The position numbers and the translations under genes were made by a program. Below are positions 25,648 to 34,469 of a stretch of 64,000 nucleotides of DNA, piece after piece. Within the stretch, counting starts at the first letter, position 1. Each line of letters begins with the position of its first letter. Source of the stretch: Streptomyces sp. NRRL F-5135 (GTDB lineage: Bacteria; Actinomycetota; Actinomycetes; Streptomycetales; Streptomycetaceae). A model generated the notes under the pieces. That model ran no database searches. It was not told the origin of the DNA and saw only the letters and a program-made list of their open reading frames with translations. The stretch covers positions 310,001 through 374,000 of the forward strand of contig NZ_JOHR01000009.1 of assembly GCF_000719775.1 (NCBI RefSeq). The letters are read 5' to 3'.

Positions 25648-25727
25648 CCATACCTCGCCTCGGGACGCCGTACCTCGCCTCGCCTCGGGAGGACGCGCCT
25701 CGCCTCGCGACGGCACGCCTCGCGACG
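25648..25727. repeat. Degenerate CCTCGCCTCG repeats
   Basis: Five or six imperfect copies of a 10-20-base unit related to CGCCTCGCCTCGGGACGC fill this stretch between the amidotransferase stop and the DUF1707 stop. The genes converge here. No hairpin with a T-run is seen. It looks like replication-slippage sequence with no evident function. Confidence 0.6.
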
Positions 25728-25784
25728 ATGCCGCCAGGACGCGCTCCTCGGTCCCGCGCAACCGGTCGGTCCGGGTCCGCCGCC

Positions 25785-26576
25785 CTACTCGTCCCGCCGC
25801 TCCTCCCGGTCCGCCTTCTTCTCCAGCTTCAGCCGCTTCCGCTCCTCCTTGAGTCGGCGCTTCTCCGACTCCCTCAGCTTGCGCTCCACGCCGACCCCGC
25901 CCATCAGCGCGAACCCCGTGATGACCACCCTCGGCGCCCCCGGCGCCACCTCGCTCCGCACATCCCCCGCCTCGCCGAAACCGCCCATGAGGCCGAAGCC
26001 CCTGACCTCGACGTCCAGGTCGTGCGGCACGGTCACATGGACCCCGCCCATCAGGGCGAAGCAACGGATCACGACTTCACGGCCCTCGAAGCTCGCCTCG
26101 CGCAGATCGATCTCGCCGCCCGCCTGGAAGACAGCCGCCGTGAACATACGGCCGACCGTCCACCTTCCCCTGCGCCGGAACCCGCTCCAGAACGCGAACG
26201 CGCCCTTCGACGTCGCCGGGCCCTGGCCCACGCGGTCCGCCCAGCCGCCGTCGGCGCCGCGCTCGGAAACCGCCGCGCCGGACGCCGCGCCGGACGCGGC
26301 CACGGCCGCCCCGGGCGTCAGCAGGGTCCCCGGCTCCGGCAGGTCCCGCACCAGTGGCACCAACTCCCCATGGGTGCGCGCCTTGAACGTGGCCTCCAAG
26401 CGCTCGTCGAACTCCACCATGTCGAGCCGGCCCTCGGCCAGGGCCTCCCGCAGCCGTTCCGCCACCTGCTCGCGCTCGGCATCGGAAGCCCGTGTCTCCG
26501 ACCGCACGTCCGGGCGCGTCTCCGGGCGCGTTTCCGGGCTCATGTCAGGCCGCCCCCCGGGCGGTTCGCTCGTCAT
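25785..26576 (-). CDS. DUF1707 protein with LiaF-like C-terminal region
   Basis: This 263-residue protein has a charged, Pro/Thr-rich start, then the DUF1707 module (RASDAEREQVAERLREALAE, GRLDMVEFDERLEATFKAR). The C-terminal part repeats the motif FALMGG/FGLMGG three times (CFALMGGVHV, GFGLMGGFG, GFALMGGVGV), as in the DUF2154/LiaF beta-structure linked to envelope-stress sensing. A strongly basic coiled-coil-like tail ends it (ESEKRRLKEERKRLKLEKK). No membrane helix is evident. It is likely a cytoplasmic regulator or scaffold; partner unknown. It is separated from the ABC operon by 31 bases. Confidence 0.85.
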   Translation of the reverse strand: MTSEPPGGRPDMSPETRPETRPDVRSETRASDAEREQVAERLREALAEGRLDMVEFDERLEATFKARTHGELVPLVRDLPEPGTLLTPGAAVAASGAASGAAVSERGADGGWADRVGQGPATSKGAFAFWSGFRRRGRWTVGRMFTAAVFQAGGEIDLREASFEGREVVIRCFALMGGVHVTVPHDLDVEVRGFGLMGGFGEAGDVRSEVAPGAPRVVITGFALMGGVGVERKLRESEKRRLKEERKRLKLEKKADREERRDE

Positions 26577-26607
26577 ACGGGCACACTAGCCATCCGCGCC
26601 AACGCAG

Positions 26608-27615
26608 TCACACGGTTGATCGACCGGCGTACATCGCGGCGATGACCGTCTCGATGTCCGGTTCCCGTACCGACAGGTCCACCAGCGGGAAGTCCGCCGC
26701 GATCCGCGCGACCAGCGGAGCCGCGGACTCCGCCGCCGGGAACGCCAGCCACTGCCGCGGCCCCTCCACCCGTACCACCCGCGTGCCGGGCAGCCCGATC
26801 GGCGCCAGCTCGCGCTCCAGATCGACCACGAGGGTCCGCTCGCTCCGGCCCACCTCGTGCAGCCCGGCCGGCGCACCGTCGTACAGCAGCCTGCCGTGGT
26901 CGATCACCATCACCCGCCGGCAGAGCTGTTCGATGTCGGTCAGGTCGTGCGTCGTCAGCAGCACCGTCGTGCCGCGCTCCGCGTTCAGGTCCCGCAGGAA
27001 CTCCCTGACCTTCGCCTTGGAGATCACGTCGAGGCCGATGGTCGGCTCGTCCAGATAGAGCACCTCGGGATCGTGCAGCAGGGCCGCCGCGATGTCGCCG
27101 CGCATCCGCTGGCCCAGCGAGAGCTGCCGTACGGGGACATCGAGCAGCTCGGCGAGATCGAGCAGTTCGACGCAGCGGTCCAGGTTCGCCCGGAAGCGCG
27201 CGTCGGGGACCCGGTACATCCGGTGCATCAGGCGGTACGAGTCGATCAGCGGCAGGTCCCACCAGAGCGTGGTCCGCTGGCCGAAGACGACGCCTATGCG
27301 CCGCGCCAGCCTCGTGCGCTCACGGGACGGGTCGATGCCCGCGACCCGCAGCCGGCCGCCGCTCGGCGTCAGGATGCCGGTGAGCATCTTGATGGTGGTG
27401 GACTTGCCCGCGCCGTTGGGGCCGATGTATCCGACCATCTCGCCGCGCGGCACCCGGAAGCTGATGCCGTCGACCGCCCGTACCTGGTGTTTCTCCCGGC
27501 GCAGCAGGCCCGCCCTGCGCCGGACGTCGAAGACCTTCTCCAGGCCGTCGAGTTCGATGAAGCGGGCGTCCGCGTCGTCGTCCGCGTCGTCGTTCTCGCC
27601 CCAGCTCACTGCCAC
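26608..27615 (-). CDS. ABC-2 exporter ATP-binding protein
   Basis: This roughly 335-residue ATPase has Walker A GPNGAGKSTTIKM, a Q-loop region (VVFGQRTTLWWDL), signature LSLGQRMRGDIAAALL (a variant of LSGGQ), Walker B EVLYLDEPTIGLD and the H-loop TTHDLTD. It powers the two membrane proteins encoded just upstream. The signature LSLGQR and the FGQRTTLWWDLP stretch are typical of the ABC-2 subfamily with COG4587/COG3694 permeases. The frame is open to 27669, but the GTG at 27613-27615 follows GACGAGGGGG and is preferred; GTG 27642 is an alternative. The exported compound is not known. Confidence 0.9.
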   Translation of the reverse strand: MAVSWGENDDADDDADARFIELDGLEKVFDVRRRAGLLRREKHQVRAVDGISFRVPRGEMVGYIGPNGAGKSTTIKMLTGILTPSGGRLRVAGIDPSRERTRLARRIGVVFGQRTTLWWDLPLIDSYRLMHRMYRVPDARFRANLDRCVELLDLAELLDVPVRQLSLGQRMRGDIAAALLHDPEVLYLDEPTIGLDVISKAKVREFLRDLNAERGTTVLLTTHDLTDIEQLCRRVMVIDHGRLLYDGAPAGLHEVGRSERTLVVDLERELAPIGLPGTRVVRVEGPRQWLAFPAAESAAPLVARIAADFPLVDLSVREPDIETVIAAMYAGRSTV

Positions 27616-27681
27616 TGCCCCCTCGTCTCCCTTCGTCTCCACTCGCCGTCGCCGTCGACCTCGCCCCACCGCCGTGTCCGC

Positions 27682-28707
27682 CTAACTCCCCGTACTGCGG
27701 TACGCCCTGAGCCCCGTACGCCACGCCAGCCCCGCCAGCCCACAGCACCCCGCCGCCACCACCGGTGGCAGGAACGCGACCGCGACCGGCAGGTCCAACG
27801 GGTACTCCCGCCCCAGGACGTACAGCGCCGGAAGCCAGTTGACGAACGCGAGCGGCACCAGGAAGGTCACCCCGCGCAGCAGGTCCTGCGCGAAGACCGT
27901 CGGCGGGTACTGGAGCAGGGTCGTACCGCCGTACGTGAACGAGTTCTGCACCTCCGACGCGTCCTGCGCCCAGAACTGGAACGCCGCGCCCACCACGAAC
28001 ACCGCCGCGAAGATCGCCGCCCCGCTCAGCACCATCATCGGCACCATCAGCACCCGGAGGACCGTCCAGTCGACGTCCACCGACGCCACCGCGTACCCCA
28101 GCACCAGCAGCCCTTGCGTGATCCGGCCGAGGCGGCGCAGCGCGAACCGGTCGGCGGCCACCTGCGCGAGGACGGGGACGGGCCGCAGCAGCAGCGTGTC
28201 GAGGGTGCCGTCCCGCACCCGGCCGCCCAGCCGGTGCATCGAGCCGAGCGCCAGGTCGGTGAGGCCGAAGGCGGTGTTGGAGGTGCCGTACAGGAAGGCG
28301 ACCTCGGGCAGCGAGTAACCGCCCAGCGTGTCCACATGACTGAACATCAGCAGGATCGCCACGAAGTCGAGGGCGGACCCCGCGAAGTTGCCGAACGCGG
28401 TCATCACGAAGGACGCCCGGTAGGCCATCGTGGACCGCACCCACATCGCGACGATCAGGCCGTACGCGCGCAGACCGTCCCGCAGGGCCGCGCCCCGGGA
28501 CGACCGCGGGCCCCACGGGTCCGGCCCCCGGCGCGGCAACCTCGCGTCGGCCACGGCGGTCGCGTCGGCCGCCTCAGACGCCTCGGCCGCGTCCGACGAC
28601 GTCCTGCCGACCGCGTCCGACGACGATGTCCTGCCGGTCATGCCCGGCAACGCCTTCTCCGCCACGCCCGGCGGTGTCTCCTCAGCCACCTCGGACTCCT
28701 CAGCCAC
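27682..28707 (-). CDS. ABC-2 exporter permease (second subunit)
   Basis: This 341-residue protein has an Ala/Ser/Asp-rich N-terminal 60 residues and then six hydrophobic helices beginning near MWVRSTMAYRASFVMTAFGN. YGTSNTAFGLTDLALGSMHR and DGTLDTLLLRPVPVLAQ are characteristic of the COG3694-type ABC-2 permeases. Its start overlaps the stop of the upstream permease by eight bases. The low-complexity N-terminus makes the exact start uncertain, and translation may begin later. It forms a heteromeric channel with the neighbouring permease. Confidence 0.85.
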   Translation of the reverse strand: MAEESEVAEETPPGVAEKALPGMTGRTSSSDAVGRTSSDAAEASEAADATAVADARLPRRGPDPWGPRSSRGAALRDGLRAYGLIVAMWVRSTMAYRASFVMTAFGNFAGSALDFVAILLMFSHVDTLGGYSLPEVAFLYGTSNTAFGLTDLALGSMHRLGGRVRDGTLDTLLLRPVPVLAQVAADRFALRRLGRITQGLLVLGYAVASVDVDWTVLRVLMVPMMVLSGAAIFAAVFVVGAAFQFWAQDASEVQNSFTYGGTTLLQYPPTVFAQDLLRGVTFLVPLAFVNWLPALYVLGREYPLDLPVAVAFLPPVVAAGCCGLAGLAWRTGLRAYRSTGS

Positions 28708-29536
28708 CCTGGACCACCACCCTCCGCGTCGCGACCGTCTGCACCAGCCGGCCGGCCCCCAGCAGCGCCAGCGCCCAGCACGCCTGGAACGCGTACGCCC
28801 CGGTCAGTTCCCACCCCGCGAGCCGGCCGAGGAGGACGTCCGCCGGGATCTGGAGCAGCGAGCACCAGGGCAGCGCCCGCGCCACCTCGCCCAGCGCACC
28901 GGGGAACACGTTCAGGGGCAGCAGCAGCCCGGAGAAGAACGACCCCGCCAGCCAGCTGACCTGCGCCGCCCCCGCCCCGTCCAGCAGCCAGAACGCGGAG
29001 AGCGCCACCAGGAAACGGATCGCGAAGCTGACCACCACGCCGAGCGTCACGGCCACCAGGAACGCCGCCCAGACCAGCGGGCTCGCCGGCAGCGTGAGGT
29101 CGAAGACCAGCGCGCCGCACACCAGCGGCACGATCCCCCGTCCGAGCAGGTGGAACACCGCCCGGCCGAGGTCGCTCGCCAGCCACCAGAGCTGGAGATC
29201 GGCGGGCCGGTAGAGATCGACGGCGATCGCGCCGGTACGGATCCGCTCGATCAGCTCGTCCTCGAAACCGCCGCCCATCAGGACGCAGGTCATCAGCAGC
29301 GCCTGGCTGATCCACACATAGGTGACCGCCTGGGAGAGGTCGTAGCCGCCGAGCCGGGGACGCTCGTCCCACAGGGCGATGTACGTATACGCCACGATGA
29401 AGCCGAAGACCGTGTTGGTGAACGCGCCCGCCAGCGTGGCCACGCGGTACGTCGCGTAGCGCCGGAAACCGCCCGCGGCCACCGCCGCGTACAGCCGCAG
29501 CGCCCCGCTCACCCCGCTCACCCCGCTCACGCCCAC
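28700..29536 (-). CDS. ABC-2 exporter permease (first subunit)
   Basis: This 278-residue, six-helix membrane protein has the COG4587-type pattern: RRYATYRVATLAGAFTNTVF in the first helix region, LSQAVTYVWISQALLMTC, and RIRTGAIAVDLYRPADLQLW in the loop after it. SFFSGLLLPLNVFPGALGEV and LPWCSLLQIPADVLLGRL lie near the C-terminus. It is the first gene of a three-gene unit (permease, permease, ATPase). The region upstream, 29537-29855, separates it from the divergent penicillin-binding protein gene and presumably holds its promoter. Confidence 0.87.
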   Translation of the reverse strand: MGVSGVSGVSGALRLYAAVAAGGFRRYATYRVATLAGAFTNTVFGFIVAYTYIALWDERPRLGGYDLSQAVTYVWISQALLMTCVLMGGGFEDELIERIRTGAIAVDLYRPADLQLWWLASDLGRAVFHLLGRGIVPLVCGALVFDLTLPASPLVWAAFLVAVTLGVVVSFAIRFLVALSAFWLLDGAGAAQVSWLAGSFFSGLLLPLNVFPGALGEVARALPWCSLLQIPADVLLGRLAGWELTGAYAFQACWALALLGAGRLVQTVATRRVVVQGG

Positions 29537-29855
29537 TGACCACCCCTCCTGTCCGCGCCAAAGCGGCCGACCCTAGCGGACACCGGTCACTCCGCGCTAC
29601 CGAATATCCGCGTTCGGTGGCCACCGCCGCTCCGTGTCCCGCCGCGGCGCCCTCCCCGCGCCGTCGCGCTCCGCCCGAGCCCGTCCGAGCCCGTCCGAGC
29701 CCGTCCGCGCCCCGACACACCCCGGCCACACTCCGGCCACGCCCCGGCGGCGCTCCCCCGTACGGCGTCAGATCTGCCCCGCTCCGGCAGCATTTCGTCA
29801 ATAAGCACAGCGTTTCTTGTCTCTTGTAGGTGAATCACCTGATACGACACCCGTT
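29537..29855. promoter_or_regulatory. Divergent gap between the ABC exporter and the PBP gene, with a palindrome
   Basis: This 319-base gap is C-rich with CCGTCCGAGC-type direct repeats near 29686-29705, and turns A+T-richer after 29790. AGGTGAATCACCT at 29828-29840 is a perfect 6-1-6 palindrome 15 bases before the proposed PBP start and could be an operator or a structured ribosome-site region (TAGGTGA is the only Shine-Dalgarno-like sequence here). I see no gene in the gap. Confidence 0.4.
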
Positions 29856-32480
29856 ATGCCGGAGAGTGACGAGCCACAGCGCCAAGGGGCCCCAGCGGAC
29901 CCCGACCAGGCTGACCAGGCTGACCAGCCCGGCAGTACGGCAGAGGCAGACGCAGCCCCGGACCGTGCGACCGGCGCGGACGGAACCAAGCGGCCGAAGA
30001 AGCGCGAGCGGCCCCGGCGCACCGGCTGGCACCGGCTCGTCCCCACCTGGCGCGTGACGCTGTGCGCCTTCCTGGTCGGCGGACTCGCCCTCGTCGCCGG
30101 CTTCGTCGTGGGCTACAAGGTCGTCGACATTCCCGCGGCCAACGTCGCGGCCACCGCGCAGTCGAACGTCTACCTCTACCGGGACGGCACACACATCGCC
30201 CGGGACGGCGAGATCAACCGCGAGAACGTCAGGCTCGTCCAGGTCCCCGACACCGTCCAGCACGCCGTGCTCGCGGCCGAGGACCGCGGCTTCTACAACG
30301 AGCCCGCCGTCGACCCCCAGGGCATGATCCGCGCCGCCTGGAACACCGCCATGGGAAAGGGCACCCAGGGCGGCTCCACCATCACCCAGCAGTACGTCAA
30401 GAACTACTACCTGGGCCAGGAACAGACCATCGTCCGCAAGACGAAGGAATTCTTCATCGCGATCAAGCTGAACCGCGAGGTCAGCAAGGAACGCATTCTC
30501 CAGGGATATCTGAACACCAGTTACTTCGGCCGCAACGCGTACGGCATCCAGGCCGCCGCCCAGGCGTACTACAGCAAGGACGTCGAGGACCTCACCACCG
30601 CCGAGGGCGCGTACCTGGCGTCGCTCCTGAACGCCCCCAGCGAGTTCGACGTCGTCGTCCACCCCGAGAACCGGCAGTCCGCCGTCGCCCGCTGGAACTA
30701 CGTCCTCGACGGCATGGTCACGGAGAACTGGCTCACCCCCGCCGAACGGGCCGTCCAGAAATTCCCCGTACCCGGAAAGATCAAGCACACGACCGTCGGC
30801 CTCTCCGGCCAGCGGGGCTATGTCGTCAAGGTCGTCGAGCACTATCTCCACAGCCACGGAATCCTCGACGAGAAGACGCTGGCGCGCGGCGGCTACCGGA
30901 TCACCACCACCCTGGAGCGGAAGAAGCAGGACGCCTTGGGCCGGGCCGTCAAGGACCAGGTCACCTCGCAACTCGACGGCGAACGCCCGCCCGACCGCAA
31001 CGTCCGGGTCGGCGGCGCCTCCATCGATCCGCGTACCGGCCGGGTCGTCGCCATGTACGGCGGCATCGACTACACCAAGCAGTTCGTCAACAACGCCACC
31101 CGACGCGACTACCAGGTCGGCTCCACCTTCAAGCCCTTCGTCCTCGCCGCGGCCGTCCAGCACGGCGCCCGGACCCTGGACGGCCGGCGCGTCACCCCCA
31201 ACACCATGTACGACGGCACCAACGAGCGCATGGTCGAGGGCCGCGACGGCCCCACCGACTACTCCCCGGCCAACGAGGACGAGAAGGACTACGGCTCGAT
31301 CACCGTACGGGAGGCCACCGACAAGTCCGTCAACGCCGTCTACGCGCAGCTGGCGCAGGACGTCGGCCCCGCCCTGGTCAGGGACACCGCCATCGCCCTC
31401 GGCATCCCCCCGGCCACCCCCGACCTCACCGCCTCCCCCTCCATCGCGCTCGGCCCCGCGACGGCGAGCGTGCTGGACATGGCGCAGGCGTACGCGACCC
31501 TCGCCAACCACGGCGAGCGCGTCCCGTACACCCTGGTCGCGAAGATCACCCGAAACGGTACGTCCGTCCCCCTGCCCGACCGCCCGGCCACCCGGGCCAT
31601 CAGCCGTGAGGCCGCCGACACCACCACCTCGGTGCTCCAGGGCGTCGTCCGCGGCGGCACCGGTACCGCGGCCGGGGCGGCGGGCCGGCCGGCCGCGGGC
31701 AAGACGGGCACGGCGGAGGACGACAAGGCGGCGTGGTTCGCCGGATACACCCCCGAACTGGCCACCGTGGTCTCGCTGATGGGCGCCGACCCCAAGACCG
31801 CCCAGCAGAAGCCGCTGTACGGGGCGCTCGGCCAGGCCAGGATCAACGGCGGCGGGCCGCCCGCGCAGATCTGGGGCCAGTACACGGCCGCCGCGCTGCG
31901 CGGCACCGCCGTACAGAACTTCGACCTGCGGCTGGCACCGGGCGCGGAGGAGTCGGCGTCGCCGGACCCGGAGCGGTCGGGCGCGTCCCGCTCCCCCGGC
32001 GCGTCCCGCCCCCCCGGCGCGTCGGGCTCCCCCGGCCCGTCGGAACAGGGCCGCACGGAGGAGGACGGGACGACCGGCGGCCGGACGGACGGCGGCGACA
32101 CCGGGGAAGGCGGGAACGGCGGCCGGCCGGGTACGGGCGGCGTCGGCGACAGCGGCGGTGACGACCGCGGCGGTCCGGCCCCGTCCCCCGAGGGGCGGGG
32201 CCCGGACGGGAACCCGGGGCGGCCACCGGGCGAGGGCCCGCGGGACGACGGCCGGCCACGCGGACCCCATGAGGGGGGCGCGGGCGGCGGGACGACGAGT
32301 GCCGACACCGACGACGACAACGACGACGGCAGCGGCGCCGACGGGACGGCCGGTGGCGCCGGCAGCGGCGGAGTCAAGGGCTCCAGCGGTAGGGGAAGCG
32401 GCAAGAGCGGCGGCAAGGGAAGCGGCTCGGCCGAGTCGGCGACCGCGCGGACGCCGGAGGCGACGGCCTCGGACACCTAG
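29856..32480 (+). CDS. Class A penicillin-binding protein (transglycosylase/transpeptidase)
   Basis: This 874-residue bifunctional peptidoglycan synthase has a basic cytoplasmic N-terminus, one membrane anchor (LCAFLVGGLALVAGFVVGYK), and a GT51 transglycosylase domain with AAEDRGFYNE (about 142), GGSTITQQYVKN and KEFFIAIKL. The transpeptidase domain follows with SxxK as STFKPF (about 422), SVN (about 490) and KTGT (about 615). Residues from about 690 to the end are a long Gly/Ser/Pro/Asp-rich, probably disordered extracellular tail. The frame is open to TTG 29817; ATG 29856 gives the usual cytoplasmic segment but lacks a good ribosome site. The stop lies one base from the convergent SMR gene. 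Confidence 0.93.
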   Translation: MPESDEPQRQGAPADPDQADQADQPGSTAEADAAPDRATGADGTKRPKKRERPRRTGWHRLVPTWRVTLCAFLVGGLALVAGFVVGYKVVDIPAANVAATAQSNVYLYRDGTHIARDGEINRENVRLVQVPDTVQHAVLAAEDRGFYNEPAVDPQGMIRAAWNTAMGKGTQGGSTITQQYVKNYYLGQEQTIVRKTKEFFIAIKLNREVSKERILQGYLNTSYFGRNAYGIQAAAQAYYSKDVEDLTTAEGAYLASLLNAPSEFDVVVHPENRQSAVARWNYVLDGMVTENWLTPAERAVQKFPVPGKIKHTTVGLSGQRGYVVKVVEHYLHSHGILDEKTLARGGYRITTTLERKKQDALGRAVKDQVTSQLDGERPPDRNVRVGGASIDPRTGRVVAMYGGIDYTKQFVNNATRRDYQVGSTFKPFVLAAAVQHGARTLDGRRVTPNTMYDGTNERMVEGRDGPTDYSPANEDEKDYGSITVREATDKSVNAVYAQLAQDVGPALVRDTAIALGIPPATPDLTASPSIALGPATASVLDMAQAYATLANHGERVPYTLVAKITRNGTSVPLPDRPATRAISREAADTTTSVLQGVVRGGTGTAAGAAGRPAAGKTGTAEDDKAAWFAGYTPELATVVSLMGADPKTAQQKPLYGALGQARINGGGPPAQIWGQYTAAALRGTAVQNFDLRLAPGAEESASPDPERSGASRSPGASRPPGASGSPGPSEQGRTEEDGTTGGRTDGGDTGEGGNGGRPGTGGVGDSGGDDRGGPAPSPEGRGPDGNPGRPPGEGPRDDGRPRGPHEGGAGGGTTSADTDDDNDDGSGADGTAGGAGSGGVKGSSGRGSGKSGGKGSGSAESATARTPEATASDT

Positions 32481-32481
32481 G

Positions 32482-32802
32482 TCAGTGCCCCGACGTCGCC
32501 TTCAGGCCCACCACCGCCACCAGCAGCAGACAGACGAAGAAGACACGGGCGGCCGTCACCGGCTCCCCCAGCACCGCCATGCCCAGCACCGCCGCGCCGG
32601 CCGCGCCGATCCCGACCCACACCCCGTACGCCGTACCGATCGGCAACGTCTTCACGGCCTGCGCCAGCAACACCATGCTCGCGACGATCCCGGCGGCCGT
32701 GAACACGCTCGGCCACAGCCGGGTGAACCCCTCGGTGTACTTCATCCCGATCGACCAGCCGACCTCCAGCAGACCGGCGACGATCAGCAGAACCCAGGCC
32801 AT
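32482..32802 (-). CDS. gdx: SMR-family guanidinium exporter (Gdx/SugE type)
   Basis: This 106-residue, four-helix small multidrug resistance protein reads VLLIVAGLLEVGWSIGMKYT at its start, with the essential Glu in helix 1, then VKTLPIGTAYGVWVGIGA in helix 3. This fits the Gdx/SugE branch, which exports guanidinium in exchange for protons, rather than the EmrE branch. A guanidine-III riboswitch lies immediately upstream on the same strand and strongly supports that substrate. ATG 32800-32802 follows CGGAGG. It works as a homodimer or antiparallel pair in the membrane. It converges on the PBP gene with one base between stops. Confidence 0.92.
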   Translation of the reverse strand: MAWVLLIVAGLLEVGWSIGMKYTEGFTRLWPSVFTAAGIVASMVLLAQAVKTLPIGTAYGVWVGIGAAGAAVLGMAVLGEPVTAARVFFVCLLLVAVVGLKATSGH

Positions 32803-32835
32803 GACGCAACCTCCGACGCGATACGCGGACAGCGG

Positions 32836-32886
32836 ATGCGTCGTCTTGTCGCTTCACCCGGTACGGCGCGTCTCGTCGGGGGTCCC
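32836..32886 (-). ncRNA. Guanidine-III (ykkC-III) riboswitch
   Basis: Read leftwards, the strand gives CCCCCGACGAGACGCGCC, GTACCGGGTGAAGCGACAAG and ACGACGC. This matches the short ykkC-III consensus as I recall it: a CCGG-type stem, ACGAG, GCGCCGU pairing with ACGNCGC, and the invariant ACAAGACG. The first stem pairs CCCG with CGGG, and the second pairs GCG-C-CGT with ACG-A-CGC with one mismatch. The element ends 33 bases before the gdx start, the usual place for control of ribosome access by guanidinium. The match is by eye; a covariance search would settle it. Confidence 0.85.
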
Positions 32887-33009
32887 CATGCTACACAGGC
32901 CGGTGGAGGCGGCTACTGACCGCACCGGCAGCTACTGGCCGGCCCGGACAGGCACCGACAGCTACGGGAACGGCCACGGGAGCGGGGCTGCGGCGTGGCT
33001 ACGGGGCGG

Positions 33010-33348
33010 CTACAGGTAGAGGCCCGTGGAGTCCTCGGACCCCTCGAAGCGGTCCGCCGCCACCGCGTGCAGGTCCCGCTCGCGCATCAGCACGTAGGCC
33101 ACCCCGCGCACCTCGACCTCGGCACGGTCCTCGGGGTCGTACAGCACCCGGTCCCCGGGCTCCACCGTGCGTACGTTCTGGCCCACCGCGACCACCTCGG
33201 CCCAGGCCAGCCGCCGGCCGACCGCCGCCGTCGCGGGGATGACGATGCCGCCGGACGAACGCCGCTCGCCCTCCGGGATGTCCGTCCTGACCAGTACGCG
33301 GTCGTGGAGCATCCGGATGGGCAGTTTGTCGTGGGTGTTCTCGCTCAC
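33010..33348 (-). CDS. GroES-like co-chaperonin family protein
   Basis: This 112-residue protein has the GroES beta-barrel pattern: IRMLHDRVLVRTDIPEGERR, SSGGIVIPATA, WAEVVAVGQNVRTVEPGDRV and a C-terminal LMRERDLHAV. The mobile loop that contacts GroEL (SSGGIVIP) is present. It is shorter in homology than the main GroES and is encoded away from groEL, so it is probably a divergent paralogue found in actinobacteria. GTG 33346-33348 follows CGGAGAC. About 120 bases upstream of it hold the convergent-free gap before gdx and contain no gene. Confidence 0.83.
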   Translation of the reverse strand: MSENTHDKLPIRMLHDRVLVRTDIPEGERRSSGGIVIPATAAVGRRLAWAEVVAVGQNVRTVEPGDRVLYDPEDRAEVEVRGVAYVLMRERDLHAVAADRFEGSEDSTGLYL

Positions 33349-33497
33349 GTCTCCGAACCTACCTGCCCGCGCGCGGCCCGTACGCCTCAGGGGTCACCGA
33401 ACGCCCGCCCGGGAACGGGCTTCCCGGCCCGCCGGGCGACCACCGCGGGCCGTCCGCCGCCGACCGACCAGCGCCCGACCGGCCACCGCCGGGCGCG

Positions 33498-33818
33498 TCA
33501 GCCCCGGCGCCGCCTGGTCGACACCACCATCAGCCCCACCAGTCCGATCGCCACCAGCGCAACCGGAACCAGCCGCTCCATCCGGGGCCCGCCGTCCGTC
33601 CTGACGAACTGCGTCCGCACCCCGGACAGCGTCCGGTTCACGGCGACGTACGCGCGCCCCGCCGTCTGGTCCACCCGCGAGGCCACCCGCGCCTTCGCGT
33701 CCCCGACGATCGTCTTCGGGTGGACGCGCACACCGATCTCGTCGAGCGTCTCGGCGAGCTGATCGCGCCGGCGGACGATGTCCGCCTCGATCTGCGCCGG
33801 GGTCCTGGAATCCGACAC
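33498..33818 (-). CDS. DUF3618 single-pass membrane protein
   Basis: This 106-residue protein matches DUF3618: RTPAQIEADIVRRRDQLAE, TLDEIGVRVHPKTIVGDAK at the N-terminus, then a helix MERLVPVALVAIGLVGLMVV and a basic tail STRRRRG. Such proteins are common in actinobacteria and often accompany phage-shock or YtxH-like proteins; their role is unknown. The start is at 33816-33818. A DNA segment of about 160 bases separates it from the divergent bcp gene, where promoters for both must lie. Confidence 0.85.
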   Translation of the reverse strand: MSDSRTPAQIEADIVRRRDQLAETLDEIGVRVHPKTIVGDAKARVASRVDQTAGRAYVAVNRTLSGVRTQFVRTDGGPRMERLVPVALVAIGLVGLMVVSTRRRRG

Positions 33819-33982
33819 CGCGCTGCCTCCGTGGTCGTGTCCGATTGTCGATGGTGATGCTCCAGGAGCAGTCTGTCAGCTCCGCCGTCACCGCACCCGA
33901 CGGCACCCCCGATTACGCTCGGCCCGTAGGCCCTGTCCGGCCGACCCACCCACGTGACCGACGACGAGGAGACCCGAGAACC

Positions 33983-34450
33983 ATGAGCGAGCGACTCCAG
34001 CCCGGCGACACCGCCCCCGCCTTCACCCTGCCCGACGCGGACGGCCGCGATGTCTCGCTCGCGGACCACAAGGGCCGCAAGGTCATCGTCTACTTCTACC
34101 CGGCGGCGCTCACTCCCGGGTGCACCAAGCAGGCCTGCGACTTCACCGACAACCTCGACCTGCTGGCCGAGGCGGGCTACGACGTCATCGGAGTGTCACC
34201 GGACAAGCCCGAGAAGCTGGCCACGTTCCGTGAGCGGGAGAACCTGAAGGTCACCCTGGTCGGAGATCCCTCCAAGGAGGTGCTGACCGCGTACGGCGCC
34301 TTCGGCGAGAAGACGATGTACGGCAGGACCGTGACCGGGGTGATCCGCTCGACGATCGTCGTGGACGAGGACGGCAAGGTCGAGCGCGCCCTCTACAACG
34401 TGCGGGCCACCGGTCATGTCGCGAAGATCATCAAGGACCTCGGCATCTGA
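33983..34450 (+). CDS. bcp: Thioredoxin-dependent peroxiredoxin (Bcp/PrxQ)
   Basis: This 155-residue protein has the AhpC/TSA fold with FTLPDADGRDVSLADHKG, VIVYFYPAALTPGCTKQACD containing the peroxidatic Cys (TPGCT), and a second Cys five residues later as in PrxQ-type enzymes. GVSPDKPEKLATFRE and STIVVDEDGKVERA follow. It reduces hydrogen peroxide and organic peroxides using thioredoxin. The open frame extends further upstream, but ATG 33983 follows GACGAGGAGACC and gives the family length. A strong hairpin follows the stop. Confidence 0.93.
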   Translation: MSERLQPGDTAPAFTLPDADGRDVSLADHKGRKVIVYFYPAALTPGCTKQACDFTDNLDLLAEAGYDVIGVSPDKPEKLATFRERENLKVTLVGDPSKEVLTAYGAFGEKTMYGRTVTGVIRSTIVVDEDGKVERALYNVRATGHVAKIIKDLGI

Positions 34451-34469
34451 GCCCCGCGCCCTGAGGGAG

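Noticed and set aside
25648..25727. CRISPR-like array
   Set aside because: Units are short, imperfect and contiguous without unique spacers; no cas genes are in the window.
29835..32270. Long minus-strand open frame (811 codons) opposite the PBP gene
   Set aside because: Antisense shadow of the PBP; composition is Val/Gly/Leu repetitive with no recognisable domain.
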